Source: Asaia siamensis (GTDB lineage: Bacteria; Pseudomonadota; Alphaproteobacteria; Acetobacterales; Acetobacteraceae). Taken from it: a stretch of 64,000 bases of DNA. Positions 55,478 through 63,847 of the stretch are shown piece after piece. Position numbers and translations under genes: made by a program. Within the stretch, counting starts at the first letter, position 1. Every line of letters begins with the position of its first letter. The stretch spans positions 279,151 to 343,150 of the forward strand of contig NZ_BMCH01000001.1 in assembly GCF_014635085.1 (NCBI RefSeq), written 5' to 3'. The notes beneath the pieces are model-generated. The model saw only the letters and a list, made by a program, of their open reading frames with translations, ran no database searches and had not been told where the DNA came from.

Positions 55478-56622
55478 TCTATCTCGATAATCAGGCCACG
55501 ACGCGCTGCGACCCGGAAGTGGTATCGGCGATGTTGCCTTGGTTCAGTGAGCATTACGGGAACCCGCATAGCGAGGGCCACAAGGCGGGTGATCTGGCTG
55601 CCGAGGCGGTTGAAAACGCCCGTGCGGCCGTGGCGTCGCTGATCGGGGCCACACCGAGAGAGATTGTCTTCACCTCCGGAGCGACCGAGGCCAATAATCT
55701 CGCTATCAAGGGGGCCGCGCGCCATCTCGCACGTCAGGGAAGCGAACGCCGGCGGCTGATCACGGTAGCCACTGAACATAAATGCGTGCTCGAATCCGTG
55801 CGAGATCTTGCTGCAGAGGGTTTCGAGCCGGTCATCCTGCCTGTCTGTCGTGACGGGCTCGTGAGCGCACGGGATCTCTCTGTGGCGCTCGAGGTGCCGA
55901 CGGCGCTTGTCAGTATCATGAGCGTCAATAACGAGACCGGCGTTATTCAGAATATCGAAACCCTCTCGGCCCTGACCCGTCAGGCTGGGGCGCTGTTTCA
56001 TACCGACGCAGCCCAGGCTGCCGGGAAAATGAGCCTCACCTGTGCGTCGAGCGATCTGATGTCGCTTTCGGCTCATAAATTCTACGGGCCGAAAGGCATT
56101 GGCGCGCTTTATGTCAGACATAAGCCACGCACGCGCTTGCAGCCGCTTTTTTCTGGCGGTGGTCAGGAGCGTGGCCTTCGTTCCGGAACACTGCCAACGC
56201 CGTTGATCGTAGGGTTTGGTGAGGCAGCCCGGCTGGCCCAGAAAGCCCTGTCTGGGGAAGCGCCACGGCTTGAAGGCCTGCGCGCGCAATTGCTCGAGGG
56301 GCTCGAGCGCCTCTTTCCCGGCCTCGTGGTGAATGGTGCTCAGGCGCGGCGCATAGCAGGGGCGCTCAATCTGATGTTTCCGCCCGGCTATGCAGCGCGT
56401 GACATCATGGCGGCGTTGCCTGATATCGCCCTTTCAACGGGCTCGGCGTGCAGTTCGGCCGAGATCACGCCGTCTTATGTGCTGACCGCCATGGGGCTGG
56501 ATGCAAAAGACGCTGCACGATGCTTGCGTCTGTCGGTCGGACGCTTTACCTCCACGCCCGAGATCGTGCAGGCCCTCGAGGAATTCGGGTTGGCGGCACG
56601 CGAGGCCCGTCGTGCCTCGTAA
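55474..56622 (+). CDS. Cysteine desulfurase, IscS type
   Basis: A 382-residue PLP enzyme that takes sulfur from cysteine to form a protein persulfide. It shows [15 protein letters not shown], the nearly canonical PLP lysine motif [17 protein letters not shown], the [22 protein letters not shown] segment, and the reactive loop [17 protein letters not shown]. It overlaps the preceding paralogue by four bases and precedes a ferredoxin, an Isc-like setting, although no iscU, iscA or iscR gene is here. Confidence 0.94.
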   Translation: MIYLDNQATTRCDPEVVSAMLPWFSEHYGNPHSEGHKAGDLAAEAVENARAAVASLIGATPREIVFTSGATEANNLAIKGAARHLARQGSERRRLITVATEHKCVLESVRDLAAEGFEPVILPVCRDGLVSARDLSVALEVPTALVSIMSVNNETGVIQNIETLSALTRQAGALFHTDAAQAAGKMSLTCASSDLMSLSAHKFYGPKGIGALYVRHKPRTRLQPLFSGGGQERGLRSGTLPTPLIVGFGEAARLAQKALSGEAPRLEGLRAQLLEGLERLFPGLVVNGAQARRIAGALNLMFPPGYAARDIMAALPDIALSTGSACSSAEITPSYVLTAMGLDAKDAARCLRLSVGRFTSTPEIVQALEEFGLAAREARRAS

Positions 56623-56645
56623 CGAAGAAGCAGGGTGACAAGAAC

Positions 56646-56960
56646 ATGCCTCATATGATTTTCGTCGAGCAGGACGGCAGCCGCAAGGAAGTCGATGCCC
56701 CTATCGGCCTGTCCGTGCTCGAAATCGCGCATAAGCACGATATCGAACTCGAAGGCGCCTGCGAAGGCTCGCTGGCCTGCGCTACCTGTCACGTGGTGGT
56801 CGATCCGGAATGGGCAGACAAGCTCTCTGCGCCGACGGATGACGAAGAAGACATGCTCGATCTGGCTTTCGGGCTCGAAAAGACTTCCCGTCTGGGCTGC
56901 CAGATCGTTATGACGGAAGCGCTGGACGGTCTGGTCGTGCGTCTGCCCAAGGCGTCCTGA
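56646..56960 (+). CDS. Isc-type [2Fe-2S] ferredoxin
   Basis: A 104-residue adrenodoxin-type ferredoxin. Cluster ligands are C39, C45 and C48 in [16 protein letters not shown] and C85 in SRLGCQIVM. The preceding acidic helix and the [13 protein letters not shown] stretch are typical of Isc ferredoxins, which donate electrons during cluster assembly. It starts 23 bases after iscS, in the same operon. Confidence 0.94.
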   Translation: MPHMIFVEQDGSRKEVDAPIGLSVLEIAHKHDIELEGACEGSLACATCHVVVDPEWADKLSAPTDDEEDMLDLAFGLEKTSRLGCQIVMTEALDGLVVRLPKAS

Positions 56961-57016
56961 GTACTGGCGGATCCCATATCGGGGTTCGCCCCTTTTTCAG
57001 ACAATAGAGAGATCTC

Positions 57017-58081
57017 ATGCGTATCCTAGTTGCCATGTCGGGAGGCGTGGACAGTTCTGTTGTGGCCGCGACCCTGAAACAGGAGGGGCATGAGGTCATT
57101 GGCGCCACGCTGCAGCTTTACGATCACGGACAGGCCGTCTCGAAGCCGGGCGCCTGCTGTGCGGGGCGCGATATCCTCGACGCACGCGCCGTAGCAGACA
57201 GGCTCGACATCCCGCATTATGTGATCGATGCCGAAGAGCGTTTCCGCAGCAGTGTGATGGCGAGCTTTGCTGACAGCTATGCGCGTGGCGAGACCCCTGT
57301 ACCCTGCGTTGCCTGCAACCAGGGTGTGAAATTTACCGATCTGCTCAGCATGGCGCGCGATCTGGGCTGCGAGGCCATGGCAACCGGCCATTATGTGCGT
57401 CGTGTCGAGGGCGAAGGGCGCGCAGAACTGCATCGCCCGGCCGATCTGTCACGCGACCAGTCATGGTTTCTGTTTGCGACCACGCAGGATCAGCTTGATT
57501 ATCTTCGCTTCCCGCTTGGCGATATGCCCAACAAGGAAGCGGTGCGTCAGAAAGCGCAGGAATTCGGTCTGGCCATTGCAGCCAAGCCCGACAGTCAGGA
57601 TATCTGCTTCGTGCCCTCAGGCACCTATGCGTCGGTGGTCGAGAAGCTGCGCCCCGAGACCAATGGTGCAGGCGAGATTGTCGATGAGACCGGGCGCGTG
57701 CTTGGCCAGCATGAGGGCATCGCCCGCTACACGGTCGGGCAGAGCAAGCGTCTGGGCGATATCCATACCAAGGATGGGCGGCGCCAGATCGTGAAGCGCA
57801 TCGACGCCACGACACGTCGTATCATCGTCGGGCCCAAGGAAAGTGCTGGTCGCATCGAGTTCGCGCTGCGTGACATGAACTGGCTGATCGAGCCGCTGCT
57901 CGAGGGCGTGCGCTGTCATGTGCAGATCAGGGCGCGTGAAGTCTCGCGTGAGGCTTGGGTCTATCCGCTTGCCGATGGCGCAAAGGTGGTGTTGGATGAG
58001 CCCGCCATGCCCGCGCCGGGTCAGGCCTGCGTGCTCTATCAGGGGAGCAGGGTGCTGGGCGGGGGCTTCATTCTTTCCTGA
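57017..58081 (+). CDS. mnmA: tRNA 2-thiouridylase MnmA
   Basis: ATP-dependent 2-thiolation of U34 in tRNA-Lys, -Glu and -Gln. The 354-residue protein has the PP-loop SGGVDSS, the segment VPCVACNQGVKF with the first catalytic cysteine, the tRNA-contacting DQSWFLF, and QDICFVPSG with the second cysteine. Sulfur is relayed from a cysteine desulfurase, and two such genes lie directly upstream, so source and user are encoded together. Confidence 0.96.
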   Translation: MRILVAMSGGVDSSVVAATLKQEGHEVIGATLQLYDHGQAVSKPGACCAGRDILDARAVADRLDIPHYVIDAEERFRSSVMASFADSYARGETPVPCVACNQGVKFTDLLSMARDLGCEAMATGHYVRRVEGEGRAELHRPADLSRDQSWFLFATTQDQLDYLRFPLGDMPNKEAVRQKAQEFGLAIAAKPDSQDICFVPSGTYASVVEKLRPETNGAGEIVDETGRVLGQHEGIARYTVGQSKRLGDIHTKDGRRQIVKRIDATTRRIIVGPKESAGRIEFALRDMNWLIEPLLEGVRCHVQIRAREVSREAWVYPLADGAKVVLDEPAMPAPGQACVLYQGSRVLGGGFILS

Positions 58082-58096
58082 GAGGAAGTGTCTGCC

Positions 58097-58756
58097 TTGG
58101 ATCGTCTCGTCATCGGTACGCGCCGCTATTCTTCCTGGTCTCTCCGTGGCTGGCTGGCGGTGCGTTGTGCCGGGCTGGATGTGCCCGATGAGGTGATTGC
58201 CCTGCGCGGCGCCGGGCAGACGAGCGAGATCCATGCCATCTCGCCCAATGCCCTGGTACCCTATCTCGAACATCGGGGTGCGAAGATCTGGGAAAGCCTT
58301 GCGATCTGCGAATATTGTGCTGAAATCGCGCCTTCACTCTGGCCGAGCGAACGCGTGGCCCGTGCGGCGGCACGCAGCATTGCCTCTGAGATGCATGCTG
58401 GTTTCAGGGCCTTACGTCAGGCCCTGCCCATGAATCTCGGCCGCGAAGGGCGTGTGCTGGCTGTCATGCCGGATGAGGCGCAGCGTGATATCGAGACAAT
58501 CGACCGTCTGTGGAGCGTAACGCGTGGACAATTCGGCGCTTCCGGCCCGTATCTGTTCGGGGCCGATTTCACCAATGCCGACATCATGTTTGCGCCGGTC
58601 GTATCGCGCTTCACCTCCTACGGGATCGTGCTGTCACCCGTTGCCGATGCGTATCGCACCGCCGTGCTCGATCACCCTCTGATGCAGGAATGGCAGCGCC
58701 TTGCCGCGCTTGAGCCCGTTGAATGGCAGCTCGACCGCTATGAAAGTATTGCCTGA
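58097..58756 (+). CDS. Glutathione S-transferase family protein
   Basis: A product of about 219 residues with a thioredoxin-like N-terminal domain (RLVIGTRRYSSWSLRGWLAVR, with VPYLEHRGAKIWESLAICEY carrying the cis-Pro and glutathione-binding Glu-Ser) and an all-helical C-terminal domain (YLFGADFTNADIMFAPVVSRF). TTG 58097 is chosen because AGAGGAAG stands about ten bases before it; GTG 58088 is too close to that site. It lies 15 bases downstream of mnmA and before a terminator. The substrate is unknown. Confidence 0.85.
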   Translation: MDRLVIGTRRYSSWSLRGWLAVRCAGLDVPDEVIALRGAGQTSEIHAISPNALVPYLEHRGAKIWESLAICEYCAEIAPSLWPSERVARAAARSIASEMHAGFRALRQALPMNLGREGRVLAVMPDEAQRDIETIDRLWSVTRGQFGASGPYLFGADFTNADIMFAPVVSRFTSYGIVLSPVADAYRTAVLDHPLMQEWQRLAALEPVEWQLDRYESIA

Positions 58757-58763
58757 GACTTTG

Positions 58764-58792
58764 CGGAACCCGGGGTAGTTCCCGGGTTTCCG
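58764..58792 (+). terminator. Terminator after the GST gene
   Basis: A CGGAACCCGGG / CCCGGGTTTCCG stem with one bulged T and a six-base loop, followed by TTGTGTCT. It closes the desulfurase-ferredoxin-mnmA-GST block. Confidence 0.6.
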
Positions 58793-59098
58793 TTGTGTCT
58801 GACCGGGAGGAGCGGGGTCATCGTTTCTCCCCTCGACCGACCGGTCTGGAATTACGGTATTGCCAGATCAGGGCTTTATGGTCCTTCATCCAGTATCGTG
58901 AAAATCAGATCAATAAACTGCGGTTGTCAGCATTCTGTTGTGTGGGCAACAGAGACTTGCCGGTTACGATGTGGGATTATTATTTCGTCGAGAAATAAAG
59001 CCTGCTCGAAATTTATATGATATTTTTATTTCACTCGCTTGTTGGCGGAAATTCTTTATTCAGTCAGGGTCGGCGAGCGCTATTTTTTCAATTCAGAC

Positions 59099-59126
59099 TT
59101 GGCGAACGTTGCGCGTCCAGTTATAA
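59099..59126 (+). promoter_or_regulatory. Candidate sigma-70 promoter for dksA
   Basis: TTGGCG and TTATAA are separated by 16 bases, about 115 bases before the dksA start and directly downstream of the AT-rich stretch. Only the pattern supports it. Confidence 0.35.
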
Positions 59127-59242
59127 GCCGCGCCAAACGAGCCATGCCGACATGCTCAGGATACGGGTTCGGCCCAAGTTCCCATCCAGAAGGCAATGCG
59201 GGGCGGCGCGGCCCAAGCGACTTGCGTTAAGGACAGACGTGC

Positions 59243-59656
59243 ATGATCACGCTCCCACCGGATTATCGGCCCTCTGACGAAGAAGAATTCATGAATCCGC
59301 TTCATGTGGAGTTCTTTAAACAGAAGTTGCTCCGCTGGCGCAATGATCTGCTCAAGGAAGCCAATCTGACGCTTGCCAGTCTTTCCGAAGGCGGCATTCA
59401 TGAAGCCGATGTGACCGACCGTGCGAGCGTCGAAACCGATCGCGCCCTTGAGCTGCGCACCCGGGACCGCGCCCGCAAGCTGATCGGCAAGATCAATCTG
59501 GCCCTTCAGCGCGTCGAGAACGGGTCTTACGGCTATTGTGAGGAAACCGGCGAGCCCATCGGCCTGAAGCGCCTTGAAGCACGTCCCATCGCGACCATGA
59601 CGATTGAAGCGCAGGAGCGTCATGAGCGTATGGAAAAAATTCACCGCGACGACTGA
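59243..59656 (+). CDS. dksA: RNA polymerase-binding transcription factor DksA
   Basis: Binds the RNAP secondary channel and, with ppGpp, reshapes transcription during starvation. The protein has 137 residues. An N-terminal helix (LPPDYRPSDEEEFMNPLHVEFF) precedes the coiled coil with the acidic tip region (HEADVTDRASVETDRALELR), the zinc-finger remnant YGYCEETGEPIGLKRLEARP and a C-terminal helix. Only one finger cysteine remains, and a classical four-cysteine zinc site is absent. This is the form common in alphaproteobacteria. AAGGAC precedes the ATG. Confidence 0.95.
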   Translation: MITLPPDYRPSDEEEFMNPLHVEFFKQKLLRWRNDLLKEANLTLASLSEGGIHEADVTDRASVETDRALELRTRDRARKLIGKINLALQRVENGSYGYCEETGEPIGLKRLEARPIATMTIEAQERHERMEKIHRDD

Positions 59657-59724
59657 TTCTTTTGAAAAAAAGCGCTTTCGGGGCTTGCAGCTTTCGGGCT
59701 GAGAAGCTACGAAGCGCTCCAGTT

Positions 59725-59799
<75 letters not shown>

Positions 59800-59826
59800 C
59801 TTTCCCTGAAAGAAAAAAATACTCAG

Positions 59827-59857
59827 ACAACCAGCCCGGTCGGCTAGGTTGTTTTTT
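59827..59857 (+). terminator. Terminator of tRNA-Thr
   Basis: Arms ACAACC/GGTTGT with an inner AGCC/GGCT stem and a CGGTC loop, followed by six T residues. It is a clear intrinsic terminator for the tRNA transcript. Confidence 0.88.
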
Positions 59858-59919
59858 GTCGTTTGTGCTTCTTGCGGCAGGTTATGCTTCGCCGGAGCGA
59901 GGCACAACCCATTGTCAGC

Positions 59920-60720
59920 TCAGAGAATGCCGCCCGAGATCGGCAGGGTCACGCCCGTGATATAGCTCGAATCCTCGCTCAGCAGGAAAGCGACTGTTCC
60001 AGGAATTTCCTCGATATCGCCAAGGCGACGCATCGGCACGCCAGCCACCATTTCGACCTTCACCTTCTCGGGGTCGGTTGAGAAATACTGGGTGTTGGTT
60101 GCGGCCTGAAGCTCGGTCTGGCGGTCCCACATGAAGCCGGGGCCCATCAGGGCAGGGGCAATTCCGTTGACACGGATATTATGCGGGGCGAGATCCTTCG
60201 AGGCTACCTGCGTGAGGCCAACCACACCGAATTTCGATGAGCCATAGGCAGCCATGTTGGGCGGACCCTGCAGGCCAGCCATGCTGGCCGTATTCACGAT
60301 GCTGCCCGAGCGGCGCTCGACCATGCGGCGCGACACGGCGCGCAACACGTGAAAGGCCCCCACGAGATCGATATTCACGACGCGCTGGAAATCCTCGACC
60401 GGATAATCCTGAACCGGCGCGAAGGCTCCCTGATAACCGGCATTGTTGAACAGGAAATCGATCGGTCCGACCGTTTTCTCGGCGTATTCCACGGCTTCTT
60501 CGACGCTGGCGTAGTTCGTGACATCGCAGACAACCGTCTTCACCTTCACGCCGTGCTCGGCAAAGCCCTTGGCAACGTCATCGAGCTTGGCCTGATCGAG
60601 ATCAAGCAGCACTACATGGCTGCCTTCCTTTGCAAGGCGTCGGGCAACGGCCAAGCCGATATTCCCTGCGGCACCAGTCACAAGGGCGGTCTTGCCTGCG
60701 AAGCGTTTCGTATCACTCAT
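59920..60720 (-). CDS. Xylitol dehydrogenase-like short-chain dehydrogenase
   Basis: A 266-residue classical SDR with the cofactor motif TGAAGNIGLAVARRLA, an Asp in VVLLDLD favouring NAD, NNAG, and the catalytic Ser/Tyr/Lys in NTASMAG and AAYGSSK. The stretches FLFNNAGYQGAFAPVQDYP and GPGFMWDRQTELQA, with YFSTDPEKV, closely recall Gluconobacter xylitol dehydrogenase, which oxidises xylitol to xylulose. ATG 60720 has AAGGA upstream; a nine-codon extension is possible. It belongs with the neighbouring SDR on the same strand. Confidence 0.88.
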   Translation of the reverse strand: MSDTKRFAGKTALVTGAAGNIGLAVARRLAKEGSHVVLLDLDQAKLDDVAKGFAEHGVKVKTVVCDVTNYASVEEAVEYAEKTVGPIDFLFNNAGYQGAFAPVQDYPVEDFQRVVNIDLVGAFHVLRAVSRRMVERRSGSIVNTASMAGLQGPPNMAAYGSSKFGVVGLTQVASKDLAPHNIRVNGIAPALMGPGFMWDRQTELQAATNTQYFSTDPEKVKVEMVAGVPMRRLGDIEEIPGTVAFLLSEDSSYITGVTLPISGGIL

Positions 60721-60849
60721 TGATTGTTTTTCCTTCGAGGCCTGCACCAGATCGACGATCCCGCGCAGGCAAAACGGCGCCGTCCCGCAAGGAGGCGGCG
60801 GGCATTATCTGCTAACTATCCAGAAGCCTTTCGGTCGCATCGGCCTGGA

Positions 60850-61641
60850 TCAAAGTGTCTTGAGCATGCCGCCATCGACGAAATAGGACGATCCTACGCT
60901 GTACGAGGCCTTGTCCGAGCACAGGAAGACAAAGAAATTGGCCAGTTCTTCCGGTGAGCCGAAGCGCTTGATGGGGGCATGTTCGTCAGCCACTGACTGC
61001 AGATAGCCTTCCCAGTCGCCGCCGCTCTCGCTTGTGAGTTGCTTGGCGGTCTTTACCCAGTCGGGCGTCAGGATCAGGCCCGGATTGACGCAATTCACCC
61101 GGATATTGTCCTTGATCACTTCGGTGGCGAGCGTTTTGGAGAACATCATCAATGCGGCCTTGGTGACGTTATAGATCGGCTCGTACCACAGAGGCTGTGC
61201 GGCGCAGATCGAGGCGTTGTGGATGATGGCACCACCACCTCGTGTTTTCATGCCCGGCACGAGACCGCGTGCCAGGCGCACCGCCGCCATCACATGCAGC
61301 TCCCAGTAGAACTGCCATTTGTCATCGGGCGCTTCCATGATCGTCTCGTTCGAGCCGGTGCCTGCATTGTTGATCAGGATATCCGCGCCACCAAAGGCCT
61401 CGTCGATCTGGCGAACCACGCTCTCGACACCCTCGCCCGTTGCGACATCGGCAGAAATAGGCAGGCAGCGCACGCCATGGGTTTCGGCCAGCTGGCGGGC
61501 AGCGCTTTCCAGCCTATCCTTGTCGCGGGCAACCATGACGATATGGGCGCCCTCACGGGCCAGGCCCTCGGCCACAGCCAGACCAATTCCGACGCTACCG
61601 CCTGTTACGACCGCTACCTTGTTTTTCAGGTCCAGATCCAT
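60850..61641 (-). CDS. Short-chain dehydrogenase/reductase, substrate unknown
   Basis: A 263-residue classical SDR with TGGSVGIGLAVAEGLA at the cofactor site, NNAGTGSN, the catalytic Ser in IIHNASICA and the Tyr/Lys in YNVTKAALMMF, and the C-terminal SSYFVDGGM. ATG 61641 has a perfect AAAGGAG, so the longer open frame upstream is not used. It precedes the xylitol dehydrogenase-like gene with a 129-base gap, suggesting paired roles in polyol or sugar oxidation. That pairing is inference. Confidence 0.86.
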   Translation of the reverse strand: MDLDLKNKVAVVTGGSVGIGLAVAEGLAREGAHIVMVARDKDRLESAARQLAETHGVRCLPISADVATGEGVESVVRQIDEAFGGADILINNAGTGSNETIMEAPDDKWQFYWELHVMAAVRLARGLVPGMKTRGGGAIIHNASICAAQPLWYEPIYNVTKAALMMFSKTLATEVIKDNIRVNCVNPGLILTPDWVKTAKQLTSESGGDWEGYLQSVADEHAPIKRFGSPEELANFFVFLCSDKASYSVGSSYFVDGGMLKTL

Positions 61642-62327
61642 CTTATCGCTCCTTTGTGAGACTAAGGTGGCCCGAAACGGCCCACCGGATGACTGCGACT
61701 GAACGGGGATATTCGTCTTTGCAAAAGGGGGGAGGGCGAACACGATGAAGTGTCATCGAACACGCCACAGTGAGGTGGCCAGAAAGCGTTCCTGATCGAG
61801 CTGTCAAAAAGTGTTTTTGCGCTGAAACAGCGAATTTTACCTGACGCACCATTGGAGAGCCCCTTGGTGAGCGGATGGGAGTCATTTGCCTTCTAGGGGC
61901 AGTGGCACGCCCGGGCGGCGGGCGATGCAGAGGCAGAAAGAGCATGCTTTCGGGGAAGGCTTCCAACGGTCCGACGATCGGGCGTGCTCTGTCAACGGAG
62001 GCCTATGGTGTCTGGGCAGCGGTGGGATGGGTTGTCCTGCCTCGTATATGGCTGACAGGAAGATGGCCAAGGCGTCCTTCAAGTACACGCTCTCGGAAAG
62101 AGAGTGTCTCTTGCGGCGGTGCCGATGGCAGAGGGAGGGGATGCCCTCTGTCGCTGACAGCCAGTCGCTGGGGTGCGACGGCACGAAATGTCGCGATCGC
62201 TCCCGCTCGCGTTTACCTGCCCAGCCTTGAAGGCAAGCTGCTTGCCGGTGCGGGCTTGCTGAGCAGCTTCTGGATCGCGCAAACAGCAGAAAACAGGGTC
62301 TGACAAACAGACTCGCAGGCAAGGTGT
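61642..62327. other. Long gap between the SDR gene and metF
   Basis: I cannot support any gene in these 686 bases. Overlapping open frames of 70-147 codons occur on both strands (about 61880-62320), but none has recognisable composition or motifs. Small hairpins are present, for example CTCTC-GGAAA-GAGAG near 62090. A leader element for metF is possible, but no known SAM, SAH or cobalamin riboswitch core could be matched by eye. Confidence 0.5.
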
Positions 62328-63269
62328 ATGATGGCTGAAATAGACGCCGTAATTCCCGGAATGATCAGCGAGCCGATATCGGATTGGGCAGCGCGGAGTA
62401 CCGGAAGTCCTCCCGGGGTTTCTTTTGAGTTTTTTCCGCCCAAGACCGGTCAGGCTACTGAAAATCTCATCGACGTCGCTATGAGGCTTGCCCGCTACAC
62501 GCCGGAATTCATGTCCATGACCTATGGCGCTGGCGGCGCGGCTCAGGAGCGCACCCGTGTTGTTGCGTCAGCGCTGCAGGCGCGGGTTGCCACGCCCATT
62601 GCCGCGCATCTGACCTGTGTCGGGGCAGCGCGCCGCGAGGTTGACGCGGTTGCCGAGGCGCTCTGGCAGGACGGCATACGTTCCATCGTGGCGCTGCGTG
62701 GCGACGTACCTGATGGAGGTGCCTATATCCCTCACGACGAGGGGTATCGAGATGCAGCAGAACTGGTGGCGGGGTTGCAGCAGGCGCATGATTTCGAGAT
62801 TTCGGTTGCGGCCTATCCGGAGCCTCATCCCGACAGCCGGGGCGAAAAAGAGGATCTCGCTTATCTGCGTCGGAAATGGGAAGCTGGCGCGACACGTGCC
62901 CTGACGCAGTTCTTCTTCGAGCCGGAGCCCTTTCTGCGTCTGCGCGACCGTGTTGCTGCAGCGGGTATCGGTATTGACCTCGTGCCCGGTATTTTGCCTG
63001 TTGGGACTATGGCCCAGACGCGCAAATTTGCCACGCAATGCGGCACGACCCTGCCGCCCTGGCTTGAGAGCCGCTTTGTCGGGCTCGATAAAGACCCCGT
63101 GACGACAGGGATGGTCAGCACGGCGCTTGCCGCTTCACTGTGTTTCGAACTTCAACGCGAAGGGGTGGCCGATTTTCATTTCTATACCCTCAACCGTGCC
63201 GAACCGAGCATCGCGCTCTGCGCGCTTCTGGGGCGGGTTCCGGTTGCAGTGGAAGAGGCGCATGCCTGA
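62328..63269 (+). CDS. metF: Methylenetetrahydrofolate reductase
   Basis: FAD-dependent reduction of 5,10-methylene-THF to 5-methyl-THF for methionine synthesis. The 313-residue TIM-barrel protein shows VSFEFFPPKT near the start, MSMTYGAGGAAQERT, AHLTCVGA, ALRGDVPDGG, the substrate-binding VAAYPEPHPDS, ALTQFFFEPEPF and GILPVGTMAQ. ATG 62328 or the next ATG can serve. It stands alone, without metH or the ArsR-type regulator seen beside it in some relatives. Confidence 0.95.
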   Translation: MMAEIDAVIPGMISEPISDWAARSTGSPPGVSFEFFPPKTGQATENLIDVAMRLARYTPEFMSMTYGAGGAAQERTRVVASALQARVATPIAAHLTCVGAARREVDAVAEALWQDGIRSIVALRGDVPDGGAYIPHDEGYRDAAELVAGLQQAHDFEISVAAYPEPHPDSRGEKEDLAYLRRKWEAGATRALTQFFFEPEPFLRLRDRVAAAGIGIDLVPGILPVGTMAQTRKFATQCGTTLPPWLESRFVGLDKDPVTTGMVSTALAASLCFELQREGVADFHFYTLNRAEPSIALCALLGRVPVAVEEAHA

Positions 63270-63329
63270 AATGTCATCGACGCGTGGCAGAGTGCTCATT
63301 ATGCAAATTCAAGGCAGGAGATCGTGATC

Positions 63330-63602
63330 ATGACCCCCATTTCAACGCGCGCTACCAGTGTCGGGGCCTTGCTGATGGTTTGTCTTGCCCTTGCCGGGTG
63401 TGGGGGAAAGCCTCCCAGACAGGAGCGAACGGGTATGGCCAATCCGGCATCGGTCTATTGCAAGGAGCAGGGTGGCAAGCTTGAGATCAGACATGAGAAA
63501 GAGGGAGAGGTCGGTTATTGTCACCTCCCTTATGGGCGTATTGTCGAAGAATGGGTGTTGTGGCGGGCCGGTCATCACGCGGCGCATGCGCCTGTGCCAT
63601 GA
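63330..63602 (+). CDS. DUF333 lipoprotein
   Basis: A 90-residue protein with a lipoprotein signal (VGALLMVCLALAGC, lipobox LAGC) followed by the DUF333 domain MANPASVYCKEQGGKLEI, GYCHLPYGRIVEEWVLWR. Two cysteines in the domain are conserved in the family and may pair. DUF333 proteins are sometimes called putative hemolysins without experimental basis. AGGAG lies nine bases before ATG 63330; the GTG six bases earlier is too close to it. Confidence 0.87.
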   Translation: MTPISTRATSVGALLMVCLALAGCGGKPPRQERTGMANPASVYCKEQGGKLEIRHEKEGEVGYCHLPYGRIVEEWVLWRAGHHAAHAPVP

Positions 63603-63613
63603 AGTCTGCCGCT

Positions 63614-63637
63614 CCAGACCGTCATATGGCGGTCTGG
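63614..63637 (+). terminator. Hairpin after the DUF333 gene
   Basis: 8-bp arms CCAGACCG/CGGTCTGG around an 8-base loop, twelve bases after the stop. No T-tract follows, so the terminator role is uncertain. The remaining roughly 200 bases to the next gene show nothing else. Confidence 0.4.
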
Positions 63638-63847
63638 CGGGTGAAGTGCCGAGGATGTGAAGAGCGGCGTTGAACAGCAGCGCGCGGCAATCGTTAAAGA
63701 TATGGGGGCAGGCGCTCCCGCGCCGTGAATGTTTTAGCTCCCGGGCTTTCCAAGCTTGGAAGCAGTCAATCGCCTAGGCCCGCTCCGGTGTCTGGGCCAT
63801 GTGACAGAGGCGTTCCGGCAGGTTTTTTTGACGTTATGAGGGAATGA

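Larger units (their letters stand above)
58757..59242. other. Intergenic region with a conspicuously AT-rich stretch before dksA
   Basis: Apart from the terminator at its left end, these 486 bases hold no gene I can support. From about 58880 to 59110 the composition is clearly richer in A and T than the rest of the window (for example ATTTATATGATATTTTTATT at about 59010). Tiny open frames have no recognisable protein. It may serve as a promoter or UP-element region of dksA or be a remnant of acquired DNA. Confidence 0.5.

Noticed and set aside
61890-62000. Possible cobalamin riboswitch, prompted by GCCACTG-like bases near 61902-61910 (minus strand)
   Set aside because: The other conserved boxes are missing, and the orientation points toward the SDR gene, not metF.
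61875-62322. Open frames of 142 and 146 codons on opposite strands before metF
   Set aside because: They overlap each other, have unnatural composition (Arg/Ser/Pro/Cys-rich), and no family signature is seen.
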